Source of the DNA: Verrucomicrobiales bacterium
GTDB lineage: Bacteria; Verrucomicrobiota; Verrucomicrobiia; Verrucomicrobiales; DEV007
Length of the DNA stretch: 64,000 nucleotides
NCBI GenBank assembly: GCA_016795385.1
Contig: JAEUHI010000078.1
Coordinates: 1 to 64,000, forward strand
Reading direction: 5' to 3'
The notes under the pieces were generated by a model. The model saw only the letters and a program-made list of their open reading frames with translations, was not told the origin of the DNA and ran no database searches. Below are positions 26,406-34,674 of this stretch, one piece after another. Within the stretch, counting starts at the first letter, position 1, and the number at the start of each line of letters is the position of its first letter. Both the position numbers and the translations under genes were made by a program.

Positions 26406-26756
26406 ATGAAAAACGCCATCATCGCCCTCCTCGTCGCCATTTTCCTCGTGTGCACCGCCAATCTCCTCGTCAGCCTTGGGCTCATCGGCGGCAAGGGCGG
26501 CAGCACGGGAGGGGGGCACGAGTACAAGGTCCTCAACGCCCAGCAGATGGACAACATCGGCTTCCGCGCGGTGGCCGCGGAAGAGGGCATCGAGGTGACG
26601 GAAGAGGGAGAGATCAATTTCCCCAAGGAGATGGTCGACAAAATCTCGAAGGTGAACCTGCTCCCCCGCACCATCCTCGAAGTGGAGAAAGACGGTGGCT
26701 GGGAGTTCGTCGGCTCAACGAGCGACGATCACTACCTCTTCAAACGCGGGAAGTGA
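26406..26756 (+). CDS. Small membrane-anchored protein, unknown
   Basis: 116 residues from ATG 26406. The N-terminus is one strongly hydrophobic helix (NAIIALLVAIFLVCTANLLVS) that anchors the protein or acts as an uncleaved leader, followed by a Gly-rich stretch (GGKGGSTGGG) and a compact domain (EYKVLNAQQMDNIGF, LPRTILEVEKDGGWEFVG) ending DHYLFKRGK. The last part looks like the DUF4177-type 'EYKV...LN..G..GWE.V' fold seen in many small bacterial proteins. The gene reads toward the next small membrane gene 28 bp away, suggesting a two-gene unit. Function unknown. Confidence 0.75.
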   Translation: MKNAIIALLVAIFLVCTANLLVSLGLIGGKGGSTGGGHEYKVLNAQQMDNIGFRAVAAEEGIEVTEEGEINFPKEMVDKISKVNLLPRTILEVEKDGGWEFVGSTSDDHYLFKRGK

Positions 26757-26784
26757 TCCCCGGCGTTCTCCGACCTGCTCCGCC

Positions 26785-27249
26785 ATGGCTACGACTCTCC
26801 CTCCCCCACTGGTCCGTTGGGTGATGTGGGCCGCGCTGACCGGCTCGATCTTCTTTTATTTCGCCCTGCTCCGCCTCGGTATCGTCACCGCGCCGGAGCC
26901 GGAAGTGGAACAGCCCTCCTCGGACGGCGGTCTTTCCCTCGCGATGATCCTCACGGCAATCGGCTTTATGAACGCCGTGGCGAGCATGGCCATCCGCATG
27001 GTCGTGAAAAACGTTCGCGACCAGCAGGGCCGCCGCGTCACTCCGAAGTGGATCTTTCCCGCCTTCGTCGTCGCGCTCGCCTTGGGGGAATCGCCGGCGG
27101 TGTTCGGCTTCGTCCTCGGGCTCCAGGGCGGGGACCCGAAGGCGATGATGCTGCTCTTCGGGGTCTCGCTCCTGGCGATGCTCGCGAACAACCCCGCCTC
27201 GTTTTTCGCCAAGGCGGGCGACGAAGACCGATCCCCGCTCAGTAATTGA
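26785..27249 (+). CDS. Small integral membrane protein with four predicted helices, unknown
   Basis: 154 residues from ATG 26785, with hydrophobic segments at about 10-30 (VMWAALTGSIFFYFALLRL), 50-70 (LAMILTAIGFMNAVASMAI), 88-112 (WIFPAFVVALALGESPAVFG) and 118-135 (AMMLLFGVSLLAMLANN). The arrangement resembles uncharacterised four-helix proteins with an ATP-synthase-c-like hairpin (ALALGESPAVFGFVLGLQGG), though no ATP synthase genes adjoin. Its 3' end overlaps the converging aminopeptidase gene by 11 bases. Probably cotranscribed with the small anchored protein upstream. Confidence 0.75.
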   Translation: MATTLPPPLVRWVMWAALTGSIFFYFALLRLGIVTAPEPEVEQPSSDGGLSLAMILTAIGFMNAVASMAIRMVVKNVRDQQGRRVTPKWIFPAFVVALALGESPAVFGFVLGLQGGDPKAMMLLFGVSLLAMLANNPASFFAKAGDEDRSPLSN

Positions 27250-28336
27250 GCGGGTGCAGCGCCTTCGGCACGAACTGGCCGTTCCGTCGGATCAATTGCC
27301 CGTCGAAACGGATCTCGCCACCGCCGTACTCAGGACGCTGGATGTTCACGAGATCCCAATGCACGGAGCTGCGGTTGGTGTTGTCGGCCACCTCGTAGGC
27401 CTGGCCCGGGGTGAAATGGAAGCTGCCGGCGATCTTTTCATCGAAGAGAATGTCGCGCATCGGATCCTTGATGTGCGGGTTGAAGCCGATCGCGAATTCG
27501 CCGATGTAGCGGGCGCCTTCGTCCGTATCGAGGATCTTGTTGATCGCCTTGGTGTTGTTCGCGGTGGCTTTGACGATCTTGCCTTGTTTGAACTCGAACT
27601 TCACGTTGTCGAAGGCGATGCCCTGGTAGATCGAAGGCGCGTTGTAGCTGATCACCCCCTCCACGGAATGCTTCACCGGCGCGGTGAAACACTCGCCGTC
27701 GGGGATGTTGTGCGAGCCGCCGCACGGAATTCCGGGAATGCCCGCGATGCTGAAGCGCAGGTCGGTGCCGGGCCCCATGATGTGGACATCCTTCGCCTTC
27801 GTCATCAGCTTGGCGAGAGCGTTCATCGCCGGCTTGAGCTTCGCGTAATCCAGCAGGCAGACGCGGAAGTAAAAATCCTCGAAGGCCTCGGTCGACATGC
27901 CCGCGCTCTGGGCCATCGAGGGATGAGGCCAGCGCAGCACGCACCAGCGCGTTTTGTTGACGCGCTGGTTCAGCACCGGGCGCATCTTCGCGGAGAGCAT
28001 CTGCATGTTCTTCGCCGGCACGTCGGAGAGTTCGTTCACGTTGTGGCTGCCTCGGATCGCGATGTAGCAATCCATCGACTTCATCTGGTGCATTGCGGTG
28101 CCGGCGATGATGCCGTATTGCTCCTCCGTCGCGCCGCGCGCGAGCTCGCGCGAGATTTTGGCATTGTGGATGTTGATGAAGGGCGTGGCTTTCGCCGCAC
28201 GGACCTCGCGGATCAGGGCGATGCCGACCTCCTCGGGGACGTCGAAGAGTTCGATGAGGACTTTTTCGCCCTTTTTCGTGGCGGTCGAATACCTCACCAA
28301 TTGGCGGGCCAGCTCGTCGATGCGCGGATCATGCAT
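27239..28336 (-). CDS. M29-family (thermophilic) aminopeptidase
   Basis: 365 residues from ATG 28336 (MHDPRIDELARQLVRYST), the normal start and length for peptidase family M29 (AmpS/AmpT-like). The N-terminal domain includes GEKVLIELFDVPEEVGIALI and YIAIRGSHNVNELSDVP. The catalytic domain carries the metal-site segments GTDLRFSIAG, NIPDGECFTAPV, IGEFAIGFNP and the His-containing SSVHWDLVNI. It removes N-terminal amino acids from peptides in the cytoplasm using a two-metal centre. It is divergent from the heptose adenylyltransferase-PurN fusion gene, with only 61 bp between the starts. Confidence 0.92.
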   Translation of the reverse strand: MHDPRIDELARQLVRYSTATKKGEKVLIELFDVPEEVGIALIREVRAAKATPFINIHNAKISRELARGATEEQYGIIAGTAMHQMKSMDCYIAIRGSHNVNELSDVPAKNMQMLSAKMRPVLNQRVNKTRWCVLRWPHPSMAQSAGMSTEAFEDFYFRVCLLDYAKLKPAMNALAKLMTKAKDVHIMGPGTDLRFSIAGIPGIPCGGSHNIPDGECFTAPVKHSVEGVISYNAPSIYQGIAFDNVKFEFKQGKIVKATANNTKAINKILDTDEGARYIGEFAIGFNPHIKDPMRDILFDEKIAGSFHFTPGQAYEVADNTNRSSVHWDLVNIQRPEYGGGEIRFDGQLIRRNGQFVPKALHPLNY

Positions 28337-28397
28337 GCCGGGACAGTCCGTGGAAAAGCGGTTTGTGAAAAGCGGAAAATGCCGTCTCGTAGCGCGT

Positions 28398-29468
28398 ATG
28401 ACGCACTCTTTCGTCTCATCTCTGGACGAGGTCGCCGCCCTGCGCGAGGAACTCGACGCGGCGGGACGGAAGCTCGTCCTCACGAATGGAGTTTTCGATA
28501 TTCTCCACGTCGGGCATGTCCGCTATCTGAACGAGGCACGCACTCTCGGCGACGCCCTCGTCGTGGCGATCAACGGCGATGCCTCGGTGCGTGAATTGAA
28601 AGGGCCCGGACGTCCCATCAACTCGGCGGAGGAGCGTGCCGAGATGCTCCGCGCCCTGCGCTGCGTCGATCGTGTCGTCGTTTTCGAAGAGCGTCGCGCC
28701 ACCGGAGTGATCGACGCGATCCGTCCCCACATCTACACGAAGGGCGGTGATTACACGCCCGAATCCCTCATCGACGAAGAAAAGGCCCTCCTCGACCTCC
28801 TCGGCGTGGAGATCCGCATTCTCGCCCTCGTCCCCGGCAAATCGACGAGTGCCACGCTATCGAAACTCGGCGAGGGTACTCCGGCCGGACCCCGGCGTGT
28901 CGCCATCCTCGGCTCGGGCAAAGGCTCGAATGCACGCGCCATCCTCGAATCCGCGCAATCGGGATCGCTCGGCGGCGAGGTCGCCATCGTCATCTCCGAC
29001 GTCCCCGATGCGGGCATCCTCCGGGTCGCGGAATCCTTTGGCACCCCGACCCTCGTCCTCGATCCCGGCACGGAAAAACGCGGCCAACTCACCGATGCGG
29101 CGATGAAAGAGCTGCACGACCGTCTCCGCGCCCTGCGTGTCGATCTCGTCGTCTGTGCCGGTTTCCTCCGCATCCTCCGCGAGCCGCTCCTTTCGGCCTT
29201 TCCCGGTCGCATTTTGAATCTCCATCCCTCGCTGCTCCCCGCCTATCCCGGTCGCAATCCGGTGGCGATGGCCCTCGCCGAAGGCGCGACCGAGACCGGC
29301 TGCACCGTCCATCTCGTCGATGCCGGCATCGATACCGGGGAAATCCTGCGCCAGGAACGCGTCCCCATCGTCGACGGCGACACCGTCGAGACCCTCACCG
29401 CGAAGATCCACGCGGCCGAGCACCGGATTTATCCGGAGGTGATCGCCGGGATCCTCGCTCGACTTTGA
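28398..29468 (+). CDS. Fusion of heptose-1-phosphate adenylyltransferase (RfaE2/HldE C-domain) and phosphoribosylglycinamide formyltransferase (PurN)
   Basis: 356 residues from ATG 28398. Residues about 22-138 match the nucleotidyltransferase domain of HldE/RfaE2, which activates heptose 1-phosphate for LPS core synthesis: KLVLTNGVFDILHVGHVRYL (HxGH at 37-40), VAINGDASVRELKGPGRP and YTKGGDYTPE. After a short linker, residues about 156-356 match PurN (GAR transformylase, purine synthesis): VAILGSGKGSNARAIL, VVCAGFLRIL, the catalytic NLHPSLLPAYPG and CTVHLVDAGIDTGEIL, so Asn, His and Asp are all present. One frame covers both with no intervening stop or start. The two activities belong to unrelated pathways; cofolding convenience or shared control is only inference. 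Confidence 0.92.
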   Translation: MTHSFVSSLDEVAALREELDAAGRKLVLTNGVFDILHVGHVRYLNEARTLGDALVVAINGDASVRELKGPGRPINSAEERAEMLRALRCVDRVVVFEERRATGVIDAIRPHIYTKGGDYTPESLIDEEKALLDLLGVEIRILALVPGKSTSATLSKLGEGTPAGPRRVAILGSGKGSNARAILESAQSGSLGGEVAIVISDVPDAGILRVAESFGTPTLVLDPGTEKRGQLTDAAMKELHDRLRALRVDLVVCAGFLRILREPLLSAFPGRILNLHPSLLPAYPGRNPVAMALAEGATETGCTVHLVDAGIDTGEILRQERVPIVDGDTVETLTAKIHAAEHRIYPEVIAGILARL

Positions 29469-29557
29469 GTTTTCCGACCGCGGCTCCCCGCCTCATCCGG
29501 AAGCGGGCTGGACCGTTGCAACCAGACCAGACTTGGTTTAGTCTTATTCTGGGAAGC

Positions 29558-29851
29558 ATGAAGACCATCAACATCCAGGCTGCCAAGACCCATCTCTCGC
29601 GCTTGGTCGATCAGGTCGTCGCCGGTGAGGAAATCATACTCGCCAAAGCAGGCAAGCCGCTCGTGAGACTCGTCCCGTTTCGTGAGCCAAGGACGGCCCG
29701 TCGTGGCGGGCAATACGCCGGTCAGATCGTGGAGGCCCCCGATTGCTGGGACAGCGATGAACTGACCGAATCGATTGCCGCACCTCTTTACGCCCTGGCC
29801 CCATCACGTGCCAACGAGGCAAAAGTCGCCGAGCCCCGCCCTCGCGAATGA
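29558..29851 (+). CDS. Phd/YefM-type antitoxin
   Basis: 97 residues from ATG 29558. The N-terminus TINIQAAKTHLSRLVDQVVA followed by GEEIILAKAGKPLVRLVPF is the Phd/YefM DNA-binding fold. The C-terminal part (GGQYAGQIVEAPDCWDSDEL) is the toxin-binding tail common in VapB-like members of this group (the short WDSDEL box). It should neutralise the PIN toxin encoded next and repress the shared promoter. The start of the toxin overlaps this stop by four bases (ATGA). A short imperfect palindrome ACCAGACTTGGT at 29526-29537, 20 bases before the start, could be its operator, but its arms are only four bases long. Confidence 0.92.
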   Translation: MKTINIQAAKTHLSRLVDQVVAGEEIILAKAGKPLVRLVPFREPRTARRGGQYAGQIVEAPDCWDSDELTESIAAPLYALAPSRANEAKVAEPRPRE

Positions 29852-30225
29852 GACTGCTGGTCGATAGCTGTGTGTTGGTTTGGTGGCTGGATCATCCCGC
29901 ATCGCTGGCGAAAGAAGCCCGTGAGGCGATTTCTGATCCGGCAAACGAAGTCTATTTCAGTGCCGCGAGCGTCTGGGAGTTGGGGCTGAAAATTCGAAAA
30001 GGGAAACTGACCATGCCGGTCGATTTCGCTTCCGCACTTGCCGAGGACGGTTTCAGTCCGCTTCCCGTTACGGTGAATCACGCCGCCCGTTCGCTCTCTT
30101 TGCCGGCGGTCCACGAAGATCCCTTCGACCGGCTGCTGGTGGCACAGGCGATCGAAGAAGGATTGGTGATGGTGACCAGGGACGAGGTGATCCGGGATTA
30201 TCCACTGGCAGTCATGCGCGCGTGA
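29848..30225 (+). CDS. PIN-domain toxin (VapC-like ribonuclease)
   Basis: 125 residues. The PIN active-site acids are present: Asp6 in LLVDSCVLVWWL, Glu44 in AASVWELGLKIRKGKL, Asp94 in VHEDPFDRLLVAQA, and Asp112 in VTRDEVI. SVWELGLKI and DPFDRLLVAQA are typical of the PIN subgroup paired with Phd-type antitoxins. It is expected to be a magnesium-dependent RNase restrained by the upstream antitoxin, with which it overlaps by four bases. Length is normal and the gene appears intact. Confidence 0.93.
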   Translation: MRLLVDSCVLVWWLDHPASLAKEAREAISDPANEVYFSAASVWELGLKIRKGKLTMPVDFASALAEDGFSPLPVTVNHAARSLSLPAVHEDPFDRLLVAQAIEEGLVMVTRDEVIRDYPLAVMRA

Positions 30226-30235
30226 TTCCCGAACC

Positions 30236-30928
30236 TCACGCCGCCCCATAATCGCGCCGCCCGAAAATCGCCGAACCCACCCGCACCATCGTCGCGCCCT
30301 CTTCGATCGCGATGCGGCAGTCGTGGCTCATGCCCATCGAGAGTTCGGGCAGGGAGACGCCGTGTTCCCGCTCGAGTTCATCGCGCAAACGCCGCAAGGC
30401 GGCGAAATGAGGGCGCACTTGCCCGGGATCTTCGTCGAAGGGAGGCACCGTCATGAGTCCGCGCACCTCCAGGTGCGGCAAAGATCGGATCTCCGCAAAC
30501 GACTCCATTACCACTCCCACAGGAAATCCGAATTTCGCCTCATCACTTGCCACGTTCACCTGCAGGAGGATCCGCGCGGTCAGCCCGAGTTCGCCCGCGA
30601 TCCGGCTGACATCGCGAGCCAGTTCGATCGAGTCGATGCTGTGGATCAGCGCGCAATGCGGCAGCACCTTGCGGACCTTGTTGCTTTGCAGATGACCGAT
30701 GAGATGCCACGCGAGACCCGCAGGTGACTCGGGAATCTTCGCGAGCAGTTCTTGCACCTTGTTCTCGCCGAAAATCCGCTGCCCCGCGGCCGCTGCCTCG
30801 GCCACATCCGAAGCCGGCCAGGTCTTTGAAACGGCCACCAGGGTGATGGATTCCGGATCGCGTCCTGCCGCGGTCGCGGCGGCAGCGAGGTCGGCGCGGA
30901 CCCGGGAAAGGTTGTCGGCGATGCTCAT
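30236..30928 (-). CDS. Pyridoxal-phosphate homeostasis protein (YggS family)
   Basis: 230 residues from ATG 30928. It has the alanine racemase N-terminal barrel fold: the PLP-binding lysine is Lys35 in LVAVSKTWPASDV, then FGENKVQELLAKI, WHLIGHLQSNKV, LMTVPPF, LSMGMSHDC and VRVGSAIFGRRDYG, all YggS signatures. It binds PLP without known catalytic activity and balances vitamin B6 and amino-acid pools. Its start overlaps the stop of the acetyltransferase gene by one ATGA, so the two form a coupled pair. Confidence 0.95.
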   Translation of the reverse strand: MSIADNLSRVRADLAAAATAAGRDPESITLVAVSKTWPASDVAEAAAAGQRIFGENKVQELLAKIPESPAGLAWHLIGHLQSNKVRKVLPHCALIHSIDSIELARDVSRIAGELGLTARILLQVNVASDEAKFGFPVGVVMESFAEIRSLPHLEVRGLMTVPPFDEDPGQVRPHFAALRRLRDELEREHGVSLPELSMGMSHDCRIAIEEGATMVRVGSAIFGRRDYGAA

Positions 30929-31422
30929 GATTCGGCAAAGGCACGGAGGCGATCTCCATCCATCCTCACGATGCGCCATTCCGGGAGAATTTCACCTCCG
31001 GCCCGCTCGTAGAGATCGATCGCCTGCTGGTTCCAGTCGAGCACCGTCCACTCGTAACGACCCGCCCCTCGTTCGTGCGCGATCGCCCCGACCGCCTTGA
31101 GCAACGCCTTGCCATACCCCTTGCCGCGATGATCGGGACGCACGTAGAGATCCTCCAGCCAGACTCCGGCGCGTCCCACGAAGGTGGAGAAGGTCGAAAA
31201 GTAGACCGCGTAGCCCACCGGACGGCCGTTTTCCTCTGCCAGAAGCGCCTCGGCCGCGGGAGTTTCTCCGAAAAGGCTCTCGTGATAATCGGCCTCGGTC
31301 GCGGTCACGAGATGGGTGAGTCGCTCGAAATCAGCGAGTTCGCGAATCATCGCGAGCAGCTCGGGGAGATCCTCCGGAGAGACCGGGCGGATCTGGAAGG
31401 AATCTTGGGAAAAAGTGCTCAT
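30925..31422 (-). CDS. GNAT-family N-acetyltransferase (diamine acetyltransferase-like)
   Basis: 165 residues. The acetyl-CoA binding motif A is VRPDHRGKGYGKALLKAV (R-G-x-G-x-G pattern present), preceded by the strand AGVWLEDLYV and followed by WTVLDWNQQAIDLYERAGGE. The N-terminal IRPVSPEDLPELLAMIRELADFE and the LEDLYV segment resemble the eukaryotic-type spermidine/spermine acetyltransferase branch; the exact substrate cannot be assigned. Cytoplasmic. Coupled by a 4-bp overlap to the YggS gene downstream. Confidence 0.9.
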   Translation of the reverse strand: MSTFSQDSFQIRPVSPEDLPELLAMIRELADFERLTHLVTATEADYHESLFGETPAAEALLAEENGRPVGYAVYFSTFSTFVGRAGVWLEDLYVRPDHRGKGYGKALLKAVGAIAHERGAGRYEWTVLDWNQQAIDLYERAGGEILPEWRIVRMDGDRLRAFAES

Positions 31423-31515
31423 TTTCTTTCTTTGAAATCGGAGTTGGCACGGGCACTGCTTATTTATCTTTCGTCAGACGGTCCTAGACCTGAAGACAAA
31501 GGGTTGAAACCAAAA

Positions 31516-31590
31516 CGGCAACCCGGTTGACCACAAGTCTTTTGCAGGTTTTACGGGGGTTTTTCCTGCGCTGGTCAACCGGGTTGTCCG
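31516..31590. repeat. Long inverted repeat in a 350-bp gene-free stretch
   Basis: Perfect 15-base arms CAACCCGGTTGACCA (31519-31533) and its inverse (31572-31586), extended by CGG/CCG after one unpaired base, enclose a smaller inverted repeat GCAGG/CCTGC (31544-31548 and 31565-31569). The remainder of 31423-31772 shows no gene I can support. The structure may be a terminator or the relic of a mobile element; there is no adjacent transposase. Confidence 0.6.
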
Positions 31591-31772
31591 TTTCCCCGAA
31601 AGAGACACGCCCCCGGCCCCATCCGCAAAGCAATCGCGGTCCATCTTCATCCATCGATTCACTTGTTTTGTATACGATGGTGTGAACGCCGGAGTACCCG
31701 GATTGGTCAAGAGAAGTGATGCGCAATAACGGTCATTGCGGGTGGGTCGAAGCTGCCGCACCTTGCCGGCGG

Positions 31773-34670
31773 ATGATTGGAAAACCTTTCAAGACCCTAC
31801 TCTGCCTGGCCACTTTCATCAGCGCGCCGCCTTCACCCGGACGCGCCCTGGACGCTCCCGCCGCTGCCACGCCGGAACCCGTCTTCACCGCGGCCCAGAT
31901 TGAATTCTTCGAAAAGAAGATCCGCCCCGTCCTCGCGGAGAGTTGCTACGATTGCCATACCGGTGGCAGCAAGGCGAAATCCGGACTGCAACTCGATCAT
32001 CGCGAGGGCTGGCTGAAGGGCAGCGACTACCGCCCCGTCGTCGATCTGAAGGAGCCCGCCAAGAGCATCCTCATCCGCGCGGTCTCCCACTCGGGCGAGA
32101 AAGGGATTCCCGCCATGCCCGAAAAGGGCGACAAGCTCTCCGCCGCGGCCATCGCCGATCTCACCGAGTGGATCGCGATGGGACTGCCATGGCCGAAGGA
32201 GGCGAAACCGTCCGGCGATCAGGATCCGCGCCAGCATTGGTCATTCCAGCCGGTGACGCCCGCTCCGATCCCGGCTGATGCGGGTCATCCGATCGACCAC
32301 TTCGTGAAACAGGCCCAGTCCGCCGCCGGCGTCACCCCGGCTCCACGCGCCGACCGCGCCACGCTCCACCGTCGTCTCCATTTCGCCCTCCTCGGCCTGC
32401 CGCCGAAGTTCGAGGATCTGAAAGCCTTCGTCGAAGATCCGCGCCCCGACGACGAGGCCTACGAGGCCCTCGTCGATTCGCTCCTGGCCTCTCCCCATTA
32501 CGGGGAACGTTGGGCCCGCCTCTGGATGGATGTCGCCCGCTACGCCGACACGAAAGGCTACGAGGGCGCCGGGCGCGAACGCCGCTTCATTTACAGCTAC
32601 ACCTACCGCGATTGGTTGATCAAGGCTTTCAACGAAGACCTGCCCTACGATCAATTCCTCCTCTACCAACTCGCCGCCGAACAAATCGTCGATGCGAATG
32701 GTCCCGACAAACGTCATCTCGCCGCGCTGGGTTTCCTCTCCCTGAGCAAGAACGGCAGCCAGGATGAGATCCTCGATGACCGCATCGACACCACCTTCCG
32801 CGGCACCATGGCATTGACCGTCTCCTGTGCGAAGTGCCACGATCACAAGTTCGATCCCATCCCGACGAAGGAATACTACAGCCTTTACGGAGTCTTCCTG
32901 AACTCCCTTACCGTCGACACCCCGACCATCGGCGAGCCCAAGCCCGGTCCGGAATACGACGCCTACCTCAAGGGGCTCGCCGAAAAGCAGAAGAAGATCG
33001 ACGACTTTCTCAACCCCATCCTCGAAAAGCTCAAAAAAGAGCATCCCACCCTCGCCGGGAACCGGGGAGCCCTCATGGGCAAAGTCGACCGGGAGGATCG
33101 CCGCAAGCTGACCAACCTCGAAGGCGAGCGCGACAAATTCATCGCCGACTCCGGGATGGAGCCTGACAAAGCCATCATCCTGCGCGACCGCGAAAAGCCC
33201 ATCAACCAGCACGTCTTCATCCGCGGGAATCCCGGCCGTCCCGGCGAGCTCGCTCCGCGCCAGTTCCTCTCCATCGCCTCCGAAGGCGGTGTCGCGAAAC
33301 CCTTTGAGAAAGGCAGCGGCCGCCTCGAGATGGCGCAGGCGATCGTGCATCCCGCCAATCCGCTCACCGCGAGAAACCTCGTGAACCGCGTCTGGATGTG
33401 GCATTTCGGCGAAGGCATCGTCCGCACTGTCGATGATTTCGGCATCACCGGGGAGCGCCCCGACCATCCCGAGTTGCTCGACTGGATGGCGCACTGGTTC
33501 CGCGAAAACGGATCCTCCGTGAAAGAGCTCCATCGTCTCATCGTCACCTCCGAGACCTGGAAACAGCAGTCCTCGAATCCCAAGACCGAGGCCAACATGC
33601 TCGTCGATGCCGAAAACCGCCTCTTGTGGAAGTTCAAGAAAAAGCGCCTCGAACTCGAACAAATGCGCGATGCCATGCTCGACGTCTCGCAGAATCTCGA
33701 CCGGACCTTTTTCGGCCGCCCCGTCGAGATCCTCGCGCCCGGATACAAGAACCGCCGTTCCGTCTACGCCTTCATCGACCGGCAGAATCTCGATCCGACC
33801 TTCCGCAATTTCGACTTCTCCAATCCGCAGGAGACCACGGGCAAGCGTCAGAACACGACGATCCCGATGCAGGCGCTCTTCACCCTGAACAATTCCTTCG
33901 TCATGGATCAGGCGGAGATCCTCGCGAAGAAAAGCGAAGGCACGCCCGATCGGATCGCCGCGCTCCATCGCGCCGTCTTCGCGAAAGATCCCTCCGAGTC
34001 CGATCGCCAGCTCGGCGAGAGTTTCATCGCCGCTTTCGGGGGTGAGACTTCGGCGATGGGCAAACGCCAGACGAATACGGAATGGAGCTACGGCTGGGGC
34101 GACATCGATCCGAAATCCGGCAAGGTCGTCTTCCATCCCTTCGAGCATTGGATCAAGAATGTCTGGCAGGTCGGCAAGGAGCGCCCCCTCAAGAACGATC
34201 CGCTGAGCTACCTCTATGCCGACAACAACGGCAGCGCCCACCCCGGCCACACCTCGCGCGAGAGCCTCATCTACGAATGGCGCGCTCCCGACGATCTCGC
34301 CGTCGCCGTCAGCGGAGAGATTTTCCGCTCCAACGTCGGCAAAGGAAACGGCGTGCGTGTGAAAGTCGCGACCACGAAGGATGGCGTGATTTTCGATCAG
34401 GTCCTCGATCCGGCGAAGGACAAGATGGCCGTGAACCTTGCCGAAGTGAAGATTGCCAAGAACGAGTGCCTCTATTTCATCGTCGATCCGCACGAAAAGA
34501 ATTCCGCTTTCGACTCGGTCCGCTGGAATCCCCAGATCACCGACCTCGGCGGCCACTGGCCGCGCTGGGGCATGGCCGAATCCTACTCCGGCCCCGCCAC
34601 CCCCGCCTCGACCTGGGGCGCCTACGCGCACGCCCTACTCAATACGAACCGGTTTCTATTTGTCGACTGA
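31773..34670 (+). CDS. PSCyt1-DUF1549-DUF1553 cytochrome-type protein (module 2)
   Basis: 965 residues from ATG 31773, chosen for a leader (GKPFKTLLCLATFISAPPSPGRA); an upstream in-frame ATG at 31716 only adds unlikely residues. PSCyt1 has the heme motif CYDCH at 58-62. DUF1549 follows (HRRLHFALLGLPPKFEDLKA, YGERWARLWMDVARYADTKG) with CAKCHDHKFDP at 352-356. DUF1553 begins near LTARNLVNRVWMWHFGEGI. A domain of about 200 residues (WSYGWGDIDPKSGKVVFHPF to FIVDPHEKN) is inserted just before the usual DUF1553 end (ALLNTNRFLFVD); it looks like a beta-sandwich and may bind carbohydrate. No discoidin domain is present, unlike module 1. The next gene is a low-GC ORF, then a DUF1501 partner. Confidence 0.92.
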   Translation: MIGKPFKTLLCLATFISAPPSPGRALDAPAAATPEPVFTAAQIEFFEKKIRPVLAESCYDCHTGGSKAKSGLQLDHREGWLKGSDYRPVVDLKEPAKSILIRAVSHSGEKGIPAMPEKGDKLSAAAIADLTEWIAMGLPWPKEAKPSGDQDPRQHWSFQPVTPAPIPADAGHPIDHFVKQAQSAAGVTPAPRADRATLHRRLHFALLGLPPKFEDLKAFVEDPRPDDEAYEALVDSLLASPHYGERWARLWMDVARYADTKGYEGAGRERRFIYSYTYRDWLIKAFNEDLPYDQFLLYQLAAEQIVDANGPDKRHLAALGFLSLSKNGSQDEILDDRIDTTFRGTMALTVSCAKCHDHKFDPIPTKEYYSLYGVFLNSLTVDTPTIGEPKPGPEYDAYLKGLAEKQKKIDDFLNPILEKLKKEHPTLAGNRGALMGKVDREDRRKLTNLEGERDKFIADSGMEPDKAIILRDREKPINQHVFIRGNPGRPGELAPRQFLSIASEGGVAKPFEKGSGRLEMAQAIVHPANPLTARNLVNRVWMWHFGEGIVRTVDDFGITGERPDHPELLDWMAHWFRENGSSVKELHRLIVTSETWKQQSSNPKTEANMLVDAENRLLWKFKKKRLELEQMRDAMLDVSQNLDRTFFGRPVEILAPGYKNRRSVYAFIDRQNLDPTFRNFDFSNPQETTGKRQNTTIPMQALFTLNNSFVMDQAEILAKKSEGTPDRIAALHRAVFAKDPSESDRQLGESFIAAFGGETSAMGKRQTNTEWSYGWGDIDPKSGKVVFHPFEHWIKNVWQVGKERPLKNDPLSYLYADNNGSAHPGHTSRESLIYEWRAPDDLAVAVSGEIFRSNVGKGNGVRVKVATTKDGVIFDQVLDPAKDKMAVNLAEVKIAKNECLYFIVDPHEKNSAFDSVRWNPQITDLGGHWPRWGMAESYSGPATPASTWGAYAHALLNTNRFLFVD

Positions 34671-34674
34671 GCAG

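Noticed and set aside
31516..31590. Integron attC site
   Set aside because: The arms do not show the conserved GTTRRRY/RYYYAAC core sites and no integrase or cassette array is nearby.
31474..31761. A 95-residue minus-strand ORF upstream of module 2
   Set aside because: It runs through the nested inverted repeat, has no leader or family motif and no ribosome-binding site.
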